Of a stretch of DNA of 64,000 nucleotides, positions 8,034 through 16,194 are shown one piece after another. The DNA comes from Clostridia bacterium. Lineage in GTDB: Bacteria; Bacillota; Clostridia; Christensenellales; Aristaeellaceae. The notes below the pieces were generated by a model. The model saw only the letters and a program-made list of their open reading frames with translations, was not told the origin of the DNA and ran no database searches. Position numbers and translations under genes: made by a program. Within the stretch, counting starts at the first letter, position 1, and every line of letters starts with the position of its first letter. Location of the stretch: assembly GCA_900769875.1 (NCBI GenBank), contig CAAGII010000156.1, positions 1 to 64,000 on the forward strand. Reading direction: 5' to 3'.

Positions 8034-9799
8034 GCGGTTTCACCTCCGTCCTGCATGCGGGCCTCGTCAAAGTCGCCGCCGCCCTGCGTCTGCGTCTCAT
8101 AGATTTCGCGGTAAATATCGTTCGACTCGATCAGCTCGCTGTGCGTGCCAAAGCCGCTGACCGCACCGTTGTCCAGCACGAGGATGCGGTCGGCGTCTTT
8201 GACGGAGGCGATGCGCTGCGCGATGATGATCTTGGTCGTGCCGGGAATGTGCTGCGAGAACGCCTTGCGGATCTTCGCGTCCGTCGCGGTATCCACAGCA
8301 GAGGTCGAATCGTCCAGAATCAGCACCTTGGGATGCTTCAGCAGCGCACGCGCGATGCAAAGCCGCTGCTTCTGACCGCCGGAGACGTTCGTACCGCCCT
8401 GCTCGATGTGCGTGCGATAGCCGTCGGGCATGCGCTCGATGAACTCGCTGGCACAGGCAGCGCGGCAGGCCTCCGCGCATTCCTCCTCGGTCGCATCCTC
8501 CTTGCCCCAGCGAAGATTCTCCAGAATTGTGCCGGAGAACAGCACGTTCTTCTGCAACACCACCGCCACACTGTTGCGCAGCGTATCCAGATCGTAGCGG
8601 CGCACATCCACGCCACCCACGCTGACGCTGCCGCCTGTCACATCATAGAGGCGGGAAATCAGATTGACCAGCGATGATTTGCCGCTGCCCGTACCGCCGA
8701 TGACACCGATGGTCTCACCGGCGCGGATATGCAGGTTGATATCGTGGAGTGTATCCTCGCCGGTGCCGGTCTTGTAGGCAAAGCTCACATGATCGAAGTC
8801 GATGCTGCCGTCCGCAACATGCATCACGGGCTGCCCGGGATTGACGATGTCGGCCTTCTCATTCAGCACCTCCGCGATGCGCCTGCCGCTGGCGATGGAC
8901 ATGGTCAGCATCACAAAGATCATGGATAGCATCATCAGGCTCATCAGCACGCTCAGCACGTAGGAGATCATGGCGGTCAGATCACCCGTGGTCATGCTTG
9001 CGTCAATCACGATATACTTCGCGCTCAGCCATGAGATGGCGATGATGCAGGTGTAAACCGTGAGCATCATAAGCGGATTGTTGAAGGCCACCACCTTCTC
9101 GGCTCGAAGAAACATATTGTAGAGGTTGCGGGTGGCGGAGGTAAACTTCTCAGTTTCATGCTCCTCGCGTACAAATGCTTTCACCACGCGGATAGCGGAC
9201 ACATTCTCCTGCACGGAAGCGTTCAAATCGTCGTACTTATGGAACACGGCGGAGAAACGGCCAGACGCGATGCGCACGATGAACGCAAGGCACGCGCCGA
9301 GGAAGATGACGGCCACCAGAAAGATGCTGCTGAGGCGCGCATTGGTGTAAAAGCACATCACCATGGAGCACAGGAAGGTCAGCGGCGCACGGACGGCGAT
9401 GCGAAGAATCATGCCGTAGGCGTTCTGCAGATTGCTGACGTCTGTGGTCATACGCGTCACAAGGCCTGCTGTGGAGAAGCGGTCGATGTTGGAGAAGGAG
9501 AACGTCTGAATGTTCTCGTACATGGCGTTGCGGATGTTGGCGGCAAATCCTGCGCACGCCGTCGCGGCGAAACGGGCGGCGAGCACGCCAAAGAGCAGGC
9601 TTGCGAACGCAAGTCCCAGCATCATTGCGCCATACTTCATGATGGCGGGCATGTCGCCCTGCTGGATGCCCTGGTCGATCAGCATGGCGGTGACGAAGGG
9701 GATCAGCGTCTCCATCAGCACCTCCAGAGCAGCCGTGAGCGGAGTGAGGAGGGACACCAGTCTGTATTGCCTGATTTGTGCCATCAGGGTCTTGAGCAT
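8030..9799 (-). CDS. Heterodimeric ABC exporter, subunit A (degenerate ATP site)
   Basis: This 589-residue half-transporter has six transmembrane helices (about 15-310) and an ATPase domain with Walker A GGTGSGKSS near 370 and signature VSGGQKQR near 473. Walker B reads LILDDSTSA near 493, aspartate replacing the catalytic glutamate. The switch region reads AQRIAS near 528, glutamine replacing the H-loop histidine. These two changes together mark the non-hydrolysing half of asymmetric exporters of the TM287/288 and LmrCD type. The start overlaps the end of the MarR gene by 16 bases, so regulator and exporter form one coupled operon. Confidence 0.9.
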   Translation of the reverse strand: MLKTLMAQIRQYRLVSLLTPLTAALEVLMETLIPFVTAMLIDQGIQQGDMPAIMKYGAMMLGLAFASLLFGVLAARFAATACAGFAANIRNAMYENIQTFSFSNIDRFSTAGLVTRMTTDVSNLQNAYGMILRIAVRAPLTFLCSMVMCFYTNARLSSIFLVAVIFLGACLAFIVRIASGRFSAVFHKYDDLNASVQENVSAIRVVKAFVREEHETEKFTSATRNLYNMFLRAEKVVAFNNPLMMLTVYTCIIAISWLSAKYIVIDASMTTGDLTAMISYVLSVLMSLMMLSMIFVMLTMSIASGRRIAEVLNEKADIVNPGQPVMHVADGSIDFDHVSFAYKTGTGEDTLHDINLHIRAGETIGVIGGTGSGKSSLVNLISRLYDVTGGSVSVGGVDVRRYDLDTLRNSVAVVLQKNVLFSGTILENLRWGKEDATEEECAEACRAACASEFIERMPDGYRTHIEQGGTNVSGGQKQRLCIARALLKHPKVLILDDSTSAVDTATDAKIRKAFSQHIPGTTKIIIAQRIASVKDADRILVLDNGAVSGFGTHSELIESNDIYREIYETQTQGGGDFDEARMQDGGETA

Positions 9800-10260
9800 G
9801 GAGTTGACTTCCTTTCTGTCAGCGTGGGGGATGAATCGCGGAGAGAAGCGTACATGGTTTCCAGCAGCCGAATTGCCTGTGCCTGCTCCTCTTTTGTCAG
9901 GCGCGAGACGAGCTGACGCTCCATGGCGTCAATGTCGCTGCGGCAGGCGCTGCTCTCCCTGAGCCCTGCGGGCGTGATGCGCACAAGCTTCACGCGCCTG
10001 TCGTCCGGGTCGGTGCTGGTGGTCACCAGTCCCTTTGCCTCGGTTCTGGCGACAAGTCCGCAGATGGTGGACTGCGCCGCGTGGAAGTGCTGCTCCAGTT
10101 CCTTCATCGTCAGGGTCTGACGGGGGCTCTGGTCGAGCTTCATCAGCAGCTGACTCTGGCTCAGCGTCAGTCCGCAGGAGGCAAGGTCGCGGTTTGCGAT
10201 GGTTTCGATGCTGTCGCTCAGCTTCTTGATGAGAAAGCCTATGCGCGGTGTGGATGCCAT
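9784..10260 (-). CDS. MarR-family transcriptional regulator of the ABC exporter operon
   Basis: The 158-residue protein has the MarR winged-helix layout. N-terminal dimer helices are followed by a DNA-reading helix around AAQSTICGLVARTEAKG near residue 60, the wing STDPDDRRVKLVRITPAG near 83, and C-terminal helices. The start is ATG 10260, with AAGGAGG six bases upstream; the longest frame runs back through the promoter. Being first in the operon with a near-consensus promoter, it probably represses itself and the exporter until a ligand binds, as is usual for MarR-ABC pairs. The ligand is unknown. Confidence 0.88.
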   Translation of the reverse strand: MASTPRIGFLIKKLSDSIETIANRDLASCGLTLSQSQLLMKLDQSPRQTLTMKELEQHFHAAQSTICGLVARTEAKGLVTTSTDPDDRRVKLVRITPAGLRESSACRSDIDAMERQLVSRLTKEEQAQAIRLLETMYASLRDSSPTLTERKSTPCSRP

Positions 10261-10287
10261 GATGAACCTCCTTCTTGCAGTCGCCAC

Positions 10288-10317
10288 ATTATAGCACCCG
10301 GTGAAAGAAAATGTCAA
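10288..10317 (-). promoter_or_regulatory. Consensus promoter of marR-ABC operon, with possible operator
   Basis: On the minus strand a perfect TTGACA (10312-10317) and TATAAT (10288-10293) are 18 bases apart. The spacer contains a small inverted repeat, CACCCGGTG (10295-10303), where a MarR dimer could bind. That role is inference. Confidence 0.8.
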
Positions 10318-10348
10318 TAGCATGCGATTGATTTCATCTGTTCATCAC

Positions 10349-10372
10349 AAAAGCCGCTGCGGCTGCAGCGGC
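10349..10372 (-). terminator. Terminator of the VanW-CHAP-pyrophosphatase operon
   Basis: GCCGCTGC (10353-10360) and GCAGCGGC (10365-10372) form a perfect 8-bp stem with a four-base loop, followed on the minus strand by TTTTG. It lies about 40 bases after the pyrophosphatase stop. Confidence 0.75.
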
Positions 10373-10413
10373 AATGAGGGCGATGATGGCAAGCGTCTGC
10401 GGGCGAAAGAGCC

Positions 10414-12033
10414 TCAGCCCCAAAGAACGGCGAGCGCAGGAACAATCTGCTTTTTCCGGCTGACGACATGGGGCAGGAATACATGCTGATCGTGCACGTC
10501 CTCCACGGCGAAAGCATTGCGAATGATCTCCTCGTCGCCGACGAAAATCAGCTCGGTGCCCTCGCGCAGGACATCGGTGAGCATCAGCATGACCATATCA
10601 TAATGATGCTCTTCGCGCTGCTTCTCCATCACCGACAGGAACTCGGGAAGCCGGGGGAGCACATCGTCGGCGTTCAGGCAGGTCACCTGACTGATGGCCA
10701 GATTGTGTCCGCCGATATGGAACTCCTTGAAGTCGCTTCGCAGCAGCTCTACGGCAGGTTTGTCGGTGGATTTGCCCACGGAGTACATTTCTCTGCCCAG
10801 CACGTCCAGATCAAGTCCGGCGATACGCGCAAGCCGCTCGGCAAGCCGACGGTCGCGCGCAGTGCAGGTCGGGCTCTTGAACAGCACCGTGTCCGAAAGG
10901 ATGGCAGCGGCCATCAGTCCCGCCAGCTTGGGCGAGGGCAGCAGTCCGCGCTCCTGATACATGGAAGCAACGATGGATGTGGTTGAGCCGATGGGCTCGT
11001 TGCGCATGAACACGGGATTACCCGTTTGTACATCGGCGAGGCGATGGTGGTCGATGATGGCGATAATCTCCGCCTGCTCCAGCCCCGGCACGCTCTGCCC
11101 TTTTTCATTGTGATCCATCAGCACCACACGCTTGCGGCGGGGACGCAGCAGGTGATAGCGGCTTAACGTGCCAACGACCTTCTCGTCCGCATCCAGGATG
11201 GGGTAGGAGCGATAGCGTGACTGCAGCACCATGTCGCGCACATCGTCGATATAGTCGTCCAGATGGAAGTACACCAGATCCTGCGTCTGCGCCACGCGGC
11301 TGACGGGCACGGATTGATAGATCATGCGCGCCGCGCGGTAAGCGTCGCAGGGCGTCGCGATCATGCAGGTGGGCGCGTTCAGGCCGCGGTAGCTTTCCGC
11401 GAGGTTGCTCTGGCAAAGGATGATGCAGCTCGCCTTGCGGGATAGCGCGCGCTCCACCATTTCCTTCTGCTCGCCGCAGATCCAGATGGCGCCCTCAGGC
11501 ATGCCGTCCATGGCGGAGGGGACGCCGGGCAGCGCGATGGTCACCTCGCCGGAGATGGTGTCAAACAGCTGATCCTCGTCATTGATGATACGTCCCTCCA
11601 GCGCGGAGAGGAGATTGAAAATGGGCACATCCTTCACCTGCGGGTGCTGGATGGAATCCATATCGTTTTCGGCGATGCCGCCTGCGGTGACCATGCCGTA
11701 CAGATGCCCGTCCTCATCGGTCACCGGAAGCGCGGAGAGCCCCTCGCTCTGATGAAGCGTGGCCCACGCATGGCTGATGGGCACCTGCGCGCTCAGGCGG
11801 GGAGGACGGTCGTAATCAATATCGTGCACCTGCGTACGCACCGAGTGCAGGTGCAGCGGCTGCTCAAAGCCGAAGCGCTGGAGCAGGAAGGCGGTTTCAT
11901 CATTCAGATGCCCCAGCCTTGCGGGAATGTAATCGCCTTCGCCCAGCGCGTTGCCAAGCGCGGCATACGCCATTGCGGACACAACGCTGTCCGTGTCTGG
12001 ATTCTTGTGACCGAATACATAGATTGGCTCCAT
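10414..12033 (-). CDS. ppaC: Manganese-dependent inorganic pyrophosphatase with CBS and DRTGG-type insert
   Basis: Family II pyrophosphatases of the DHH superfamily hydrolyse PPi with Mn or Co. This one is 539 residues, far longer than the roughly 310 of plain PpaC. The DHH domain is split: GHKNPDTDS near residue 8 lies before a regulatory insert (about 70-295), and the metal-binding DHH of AIIDHHRL comes near 325. The insert has CBS-type segments (ALPVTDEDGHLYGMV near 100, SRYRSYPILDADEKVVGTL near 275) flanking a DRTGG-like part, as in the nucleotide-regulated clostridial CBS-PPases. It is last in the VanW/CHAP operon, 24 bases after the CHAP gene, with only a weak ribosome site. Confidence 0.9.
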   Translation of the reverse strand: MEPIYVFGHKNPDTDSVVSAMAYAALGNALGEGDYIPARLGHLNDETAFLLQRFGFEQPLHLHSVRTQVHDIDYDRPPRLSAQVPISHAWATLHQSEGLSALPVTDEDGHLYGMVTAGGIAENDMDSIQHPQVKDVPIFNLLSALEGRIINDEDQLFDTISGEVTIALPGVPSAMDGMPEGAIWICGEQKEMVERALSRKASCIILCQSNLAESYRGLNAPTCMIATPCDAYRAARMIYQSVPVSRVAQTQDLVYFHLDDYIDDVRDMVLQSRYRSYPILDADEKVVGTLSRYHLLRPRRKRVVLMDHNEKGQSVPGLEQAEIIAIIDHHRLADVQTGNPVFMRNEPIGSTTSIVASMYQERGLLPSPKLAGLMAAAILSDTVLFKSPTCTARDRRLAERLARIAGLDLDVLGREMYSVGKSTDKPAVELLRSDFKEFHIGGHNLAISQVTCLNADDVLPRLPEFLSVMEKQREEHHYDMVMLMLTDVLREGTELIFVGDEEIIRNAFAVEDVHDQHVFLPHVVSRKKQIVPALAVLWG

Positions 12034-12057
12034 ACATGCACCGCTTTCTTTTGTGGT

Positions 12058-12963
12058 TCAGAGGTCGTCGTCCTCATCGTCAATGACTGTCCAGGTGTCC
12101 GGGTCGTTGATGCGAATGTCCTGCACATCGAGATCAAGCTGCGTCTGTGTCTGAAGGTTGGCGATTCCGTTCTCCTGCAAGCCGTAGTAGCGCTGATAGG
12201 CCCTCACGGCGTTGACCGTGGCAGCGCTGTAGTGCCCGTCCACCAGATGGTCGGGCAGGAAGCCGATCCGGACAAGCTTCTCCTGCAGCTCACGCACCTT
12301 TTCTCCCGAGCAGCCGCTGCGCATTGTCCAGTCAGCCACGTCATGCACCGTTCCAAAGCCAAGGATGCGCTTGTTGCTGAGCATGTAGTTGTTCCGCTGC
12401 ACCTTGTCGGGATTGTTGCCTTCGATGACATGGATGATGACGTCGCCGCCCATTCCGCGCGTGCAGTACTCCACCATGGCGACGTGATCCGTATCGGTGT
12501 CGCTGTCCCAGGTGAAGAACACCCAGTCTCCGGGCTGCGGGATATAGTCGCCGGGCGTGATGAACGAATCGCTGCCCTTGAACCACTGATAGCCCCAGTT
12601 GTCAAGATAGCCGTTGCGGCTGATGTAGCGGCCGTTGCGGATGAACCAGTTTTTGCCGGTATTGCTGGATGTATACAGCGGCCACTGCGTGTTGAGCAGA
12701 GAGGTGCCTTCACGCTGATCCACCTGATCCACACACCAGCAGACAAATTCCGCGCACCACTGCGTGTAAGGGTCGCCGCTCCATTCGCCGTACTTGCTGT
12801 AGTTGTGGGGTCCTTCCTTGTAGCCGATCTCGCCGCGGGCAACGTCCAGCACCGCGGCGACAAAGTCCGGTACCTCCCACTGCGGCGGTATGACGTCGTC
12901 GGCAAAGGCAGCCGCGGGAAGAAGGAGTGCAAAGAGCAGAAGCAAAGCTGTCAGTCGCTTCAT
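12058..12963 (-). CDS. Secreted CHAP-domain peptidoglycan hydrolase with a peptidoglycan-binding domain
   Basis: The 301-residue precursor starts with a signal peptide (about 1-21, ending AAAFADD). A CHAP amidase/peptidase domain follows: the catalytic cysteine in QWCAEFVCWC near 70, histidine in DHVAMVEY near 162 and a polar third residue in VIEGNN near 179. A PG_binding_1 repeat (SGEKVRELQEKLVRIGFL onward, about 219-262) and an acidic tail (DDEDDD) complete it. CHAP enzymes cut peptidoglycan cross-links or the glycan-peptide amide; which bond is unknown here. AGGAGG lies seven bases before the ATG. It follows the VanW gene by 15 bases in one operon. Confidence 0.85.
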   Translation of the reverse strand: MKRLTALLLLFALLLPAAAFADDVIPPQWEVPDFVAAVLDVARGEIGYKEGPHNYSKYGEWSGDPYTQWCAEFVCWCVDQVDQREGTSLLNTQWPLYTSSNTGKNWFIRNGRYISRNGYLDNWGYQWFKGSDSFITPGDYIPQPGDWVFFTWDSDTDTDHVAMVEYCTRGMGGDVIIHVIEGNNPDKVQRNNYMLSNKRILGFGTVHDVADWTMRSGCSGEKVRELQEKLVRIGFLPDHLVDGHYSAATVNAVRAYQRYYGLQENGIANLQTQTQLDLDVQDIRINDPDTWTVIDDEDDDL

Positions 12964-12978
12964 GGAAACCTCCTGTCA

Positions 12979-14109
12979 TCAGTCGGCACGGTAGACAAGC
13001 ATCAGGAGCGCGCCGTCATCGCTGGTATGTCCCTCAATGCGGACGGGAAAATCGTAGCTGTTGGTGAACACAAAATTCAGGCTGTCCGAGCCAACGGCCG
13101 CGTCCACGCCATGGGGCAGGTAGGCGGCGCCGCTGGGGCCGTGCGGACGGCGCTGCGTCACCGTGATGCCCGGCAGTTGCAGCAGCGCGTTGTACAGCGT
13201 GGAGGACACCTGACAGGTGCCGCCGCCGTAGCCGGGCTTGGTGGTGCCGTTGATCAGCACGGGAGCGGGCTGGTAGCCGTTCTCTTTGCTGAAGGGACCG
13301 ACATGGTTGTTGAAGTTCAGCGACTTTCCGGGCTTAAGCACACGGGTCAGGCGCTGGCATGCCACGCGGATGTTGACAATACGGTTTAGGTTGGTTTCCG
13401 TCTGCGCCATGTTGTAGTAGGAGGTATACGCGGCAATGGGGCTGTCCTCACGGATGGGGGTATCGGTGGGGGAAACGGGGATGAGATCGCAGAGGTTGTT
13501 GACGTTTATATAGCCAAAGGTGCGCCAGTAGGGTACGATCGCCCAGCCATCCTGAATGCGCCAGATGGAAAGCAGGGTGCCGGGATTGAGCACCACAAAG
13601 CTTTCTTCCTCTTCGGACATGCTCTTGTAGACCGGGCAGGTGGTGGAGGTGGTGGCGATGAAGGTGGATTTCTGCACACCGTAGGGCGGCGTATTCACCG
13701 CGTCCACCGGGAACACATCATACATGTACTGGCGGCGGGCAAAGCCGATCAGGTTCGCCTCGGTGCGCACAACGCACCAGTCCTGCCCCACAAACAGCAC
13801 ATCCACGGTCAATCCGTTGCCGGTGCGGGTCACGCGGGGACTGTTTATGCTCCGTTCGGTGAAAATGCTGCGGTTGGCAAGCATTTTGGCTGTGTACAGC
13901 GCAGGGGAGCGGCGGTTGAACGCCGTCAGCGCAGGCTCCTCGTACACCTCGCCAACAGGAATCCAGACAGCCTCCGCGTCCTCGTCCACAGCGTCAAGGC
14001 TGGCGACGTCATCCGCCTCGGAATCGGACACATTCTCGGCAGCAGCGAAGGGGAGCATCGCGCAAAGCATAATCACAGCCAGCAATAGCGCCAGCAGCTG
14101 ATTCTTCAT
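12979..14109 (-). CDS. Secreted VanW-domain protein with N-terminal SH3-like regions
   Basis: The 376-residue protein begins with a signal peptide (about 1-24, ending FAAAEN). Two SH3-like segments follow (about 60-115 and 130-190, with WCVVRTE and WAIVPYW). The VanW domain occupies about 225-376, with NFNNHVGPF, GYGGGTCQVSSTLYNA and the RRPHGPS region. VanW was named from glycopeptide-resistance clusters but is widespread in Clostridia, with no proven biochemistry; a wall role is likely. The start is ATG 14109 with AGGAGG upstream; the longer frame passes the ribosome site. No vanH/A/X genes are present, so resistance should not be inferred. Confidence 0.85.
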   Translation of the reverse strand: MKNQLLALLLAVIMLCAMLPFAAAENVSDSEADDVASLDAVDEDAEAVWIPVGEVYEEPALTAFNRRSPALYTAKMLANRSIFTERSINSPRVTRTGNGLTVDVLFVGQDWCVVRTEANLIGFARRQYMYDVFPVDAVNTPPYGVQKSTFIATTSTTCPVYKSMSEEEESFVVLNPGTLLSIWRIQDGWAIVPYWRTFGYINVNNLCDLIPVSPTDTPIREDSPIAAYTSYYNMAQTETNLNRIVNIRVACQRLTRVLKPGKSLNFNNHVGPFSKENGYQPAPVLINGTTKPGYGGGTCQVSSTLYNALLQLPGITVTQRRPHGPSGAAYLPHGVDAAVGSDSLNFVFTNSYDFPVRIEGHTSDDGALLMLVYRAD

Positions 14110-14168
14110 GTTGAACCTCCTGCGGTGATTCGTTGAGTGCCGCCGCGCATGCGACAGCATTGCATCCT

Positions 14169-14197
14169 ATTATACCATTGATGAGCCTGCGCCGCAA
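14169..14197 (-). promoter_or_regulatory. Promoter of the VanW-CHAP-ppaC operon
   Basis: On the minus strand TTGCGG (14192-14197) and a perfect TATAAT (14169-14174) are 17 bases apart, about 60 bases before the VanW start. Confidence 0.75.
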
Positions 14198-14271
14198 GGG
14201 CACATGAAGGCAAATCCGTTCATCCTGTGTAAAAATGCATGAGAAAGCCCGCGTGACGGCGCGCCTTTGCA

Positions 14272-14300
14272 TTGACCTTGCAACGTTTGTATGCTATCAT
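14272..14300 (+). promoter_or_regulatory. Promoter of the SGNH hydrolase gene
   Basis: TTGACC (14272-14277) and TATCAT (14295-14300) are 17 bases apart and precede the start by 56 bases. It diverges from the VanW promoter, about 75 bases away. Confidence 0.8.
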
Positions 14301-14356
14301 GGGTGACAGAATGCGAAGCATCCGCTTCGCGACGCACGTTCAAGGAGGAATGGAGT

Positions 14357-16126
14357 ATGAGGTTCGGACGCGCCATGCGATCCGCGCTGTGCCTTGCATT
14401 GGCGCTTACCATTGCTGGACAAGGCGTGGCTTTTGCGGAAAGTGAGGGAAATGGGATGCAGCAGCTGCCGGCACAGGAGGAGCATTTCGTGCCAGAAAAC
14501 CCCGATATGACAAGGGCTGACGAGCAGACGGTGCAGCTGGATTTGACAAGCCGCCTGTCGGTTGAAAAGCAAAGTAGGGGCACGGTGGGGGACGACCGCT
14601 CCCTGCGCATGGACGGCGGCGTGACCAACAAGATCGCCATCCCCATGCCCTTTGAGATGCTACAGGGACAGCGGATTCGCGTGACCGTTTCGGGACGCTT
14701 TGACAGCGATCAGGACAAGTCCCTGCGCCTGTACCTGACCAACAGCAGCTCGGAAAACTGCAGTCCCGCAGCGGTGCGCGAGATCATGAACACGCAGCAG
14801 GGCGCTTTTGAGGAGACGGTGGAGCTGATCGCCGGAAAGTCCGCCGATATGCTGATGCTCGCAACCTCGGGCACGCTCGCGCGCTTTCAGGATATAACCA
14901 TCCTGTCCGTCGCCATCACCTGCTCGCAGGCCATGCTTGACGGCATGGATGCATCTGTACCCTATTCAGAGGCTGTCAGGCAGGATTGGTACAGCGTGAT
15001 GCTGAAGCGCTCGCAGCTGCGCCTTGGCAACAACAGGCGACTGAAGGCCGTGACTGACCGCGCGAAGGCCGGAGAAAAGATCACCATCGCGACCATTGGC
15101 GGCTCCATCACCGAGGGAGCGGGCGCAAAGCGCTATCAGGAGTGCTACGCTTACCGCATCTATGAAGGCTTCCGTGAAGCCTACGGCAGGGAGGATAGCA
15201 GCAATGTCGCCTTTGTCAACGCGGGTGTGGGCGGCACACCGTCCACCTTCGGCTGGATGAGATACCAGCGTGATATTGTCGACCGTGTGCGGGACAGCGA
15301 TGGGCTTCCGGACATTGTCGTGATTGAGTATTCGGTGAACGACGGTGGTGAGCCGACCAATCATCAGTGCTTTGAGTCCATGGTCAGGCAGGTGCTGTCG
15401 CAGCCGAATGAACCGGTGGTCATTCTGCTCTTTGCGGTGTTCCAGTCCGGGTACAACCTGCAGTCGGAGCTGAAGAAGATCGGCGAGACCTATGACCTGA
15501 TGATGGTCAGCATCAAGGACGGCCCCTTCCGCGAGGTGGGCAGCAAGTGGACGGAAAAGGGCTTCTTCTACGACGAGTATCATCCCACTACGCTGGGACA
15601 TGCCGTGATGGCGGATTGCGTGCTGCAGGCCATGGCGGACGCGCTTGCGCAGCCGGTGGCGGAGCAGGATATCGACCTGACCGCAGCGCCTGCCTATGGC
15701 GACAGCTTCGTCGGCATCCGCACCATTTACAAGCATGGCGACAACACGGATGTGGCGCTGGCGTGCGGCGGCTTTTCGCTGGATGACACGGGCAGCTATA
15801 CCAATCTGCCTGTCGGGCGCGTGTGCGGCGAGAACTTCCATCACGGTAGGGCAAGCGGCAATGAACCGCTGACCTTTACGGCTTCCTTCAAAAACCTGAT
15901 GATCGCCTACCGTACCATGAACGACGCTTCCTACGGCCGCGCCGTTGTGTACATCGACGGAAAGCCTGTGCGAACCCTGATCGGCAACACCGGAAGCTGG
16001 GGTCAGAGCGTGGTGGATCTGCTGTACAGCGCAAACGAGGCGACCGAGCATACCGTCAGCATCCGCATGGCGGACGGAGACGAGGACAAGAAGTTCACCA
16101 TCACCTGTATGAGCTATACGCCGTGA
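14357..16126 (+). CDS. Secreted SGNH/GDSL-family hydrolase with extra flanking domains
   Basis: The 589-residue precursor has a signal peptide (about 1-30, ending GVAFAES). A jelly-roll-like N-terminal region (about 60-210) is followed by an SGNH esterase core (about 245-420). The nucleophile block is GGSITEG near 248, the block III asparagine is in YSVND near 326, and the catalytic Asp/His pair is DEYHP near 405. A C-terminal beta domain (about 430-589) follows. Such enzymes usually remove acetyl groups from polysaccharides; the substrate here is unknown. AAGGAGG precedes ATG 14357. It is monocistronic between a promoter and a bidirectional terminator. Confidence 0.82.
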   Translation: MRFGRAMRSALCLALALTIAGQGVAFAESEGNGMQQLPAQEEHFVPENPDMTRADEQTVQLDLTSRLSVEKQSRGTVGDDRSLRMDGGVTNKIAIPMPFEMLQGQRIRVTVSGRFDSDQDKSLRLYLTNSSSENCSPAAVREIMNTQQGAFEETVELIAGKSADMLMLATSGTLARFQDITILSVAITCSQAMLDGMDASVPYSEAVRQDWYSVMLKRSQLRLGNNRRLKAVTDRAKAGEKITIATIGGSITEGAGAKRYQECYAYRIYEGFREAYGREDSSNVAFVNAGVGGTPSTFGWMRYQRDIVDRVRDSDGLPDIVVIEYSVNDGGEPTNHQCFESMVRQVLSQPNEPVVILLFAVFQSGYNLQSELKKIGETYDLMMVSIKDGPFREVGSKWTEKGFFYDEYHPTTLGHAVMADCVLQAMADALAQPVAEQDIDLTAAPAYGDSFVGIRTIYKHGDNTDVALACGGFSLDDTGSYTNLPVGRVCGENFHHGRASGNEPLTFTASFKNLMIAYRTMNDASYGRAVVYIDGKPVRTLIGNTGSWGQSVVDLLYSANEATEHTVSIRMADGDEDKKFTITCMSYTP

Positions 16127-16154
16127 CGTTGACGGATTGAAATCACCATACGCA

Positions 16155-16190
16155 AAAATCGCCGATCGGCAGACGATGCGGCGATTTTTG
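16155..16190. terminator. Bidirectional terminator between SGNH gene and antiporter operon
   Basis: AAAAATCGCCG (16155-16165) and CGGCGATTTTT (16180-16190) form an 11-bp stem with A/T tails on both sides. It serves the SGNH gene on the plus strand and the ten-gene antiporter operon on the minus strand. This sets the operon's 3' end. Confidence 0.9.
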
Positions 16191-16194
16191 TGTG

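Noticed and set aside
10334..10423. Small ORF on the minus strand with an alanine-rich helix, looking like a 29-residue membrane peptide
   Set aside because: It would need a TTG start with no ribosome site, and its alanine run is encoded by the GC-rich terminator hairpin at 10349-10372.
11644..13389. 581-residue open frame on the plus strand across ppaC, CHAP and VanW genes
   Set aside because: It crosses three genes with recognised domains and the gap between them. It has no ribosome site and shows no protein-like motif.
12979..14109. VanW protein as a sign of glycopeptide resistance
   Set aside because: No vanH, vanA/B, vanX, vanY or vanRS genes are nearby, and VanW-domain proteins are common housekeeping wall proteins in Clostridia.
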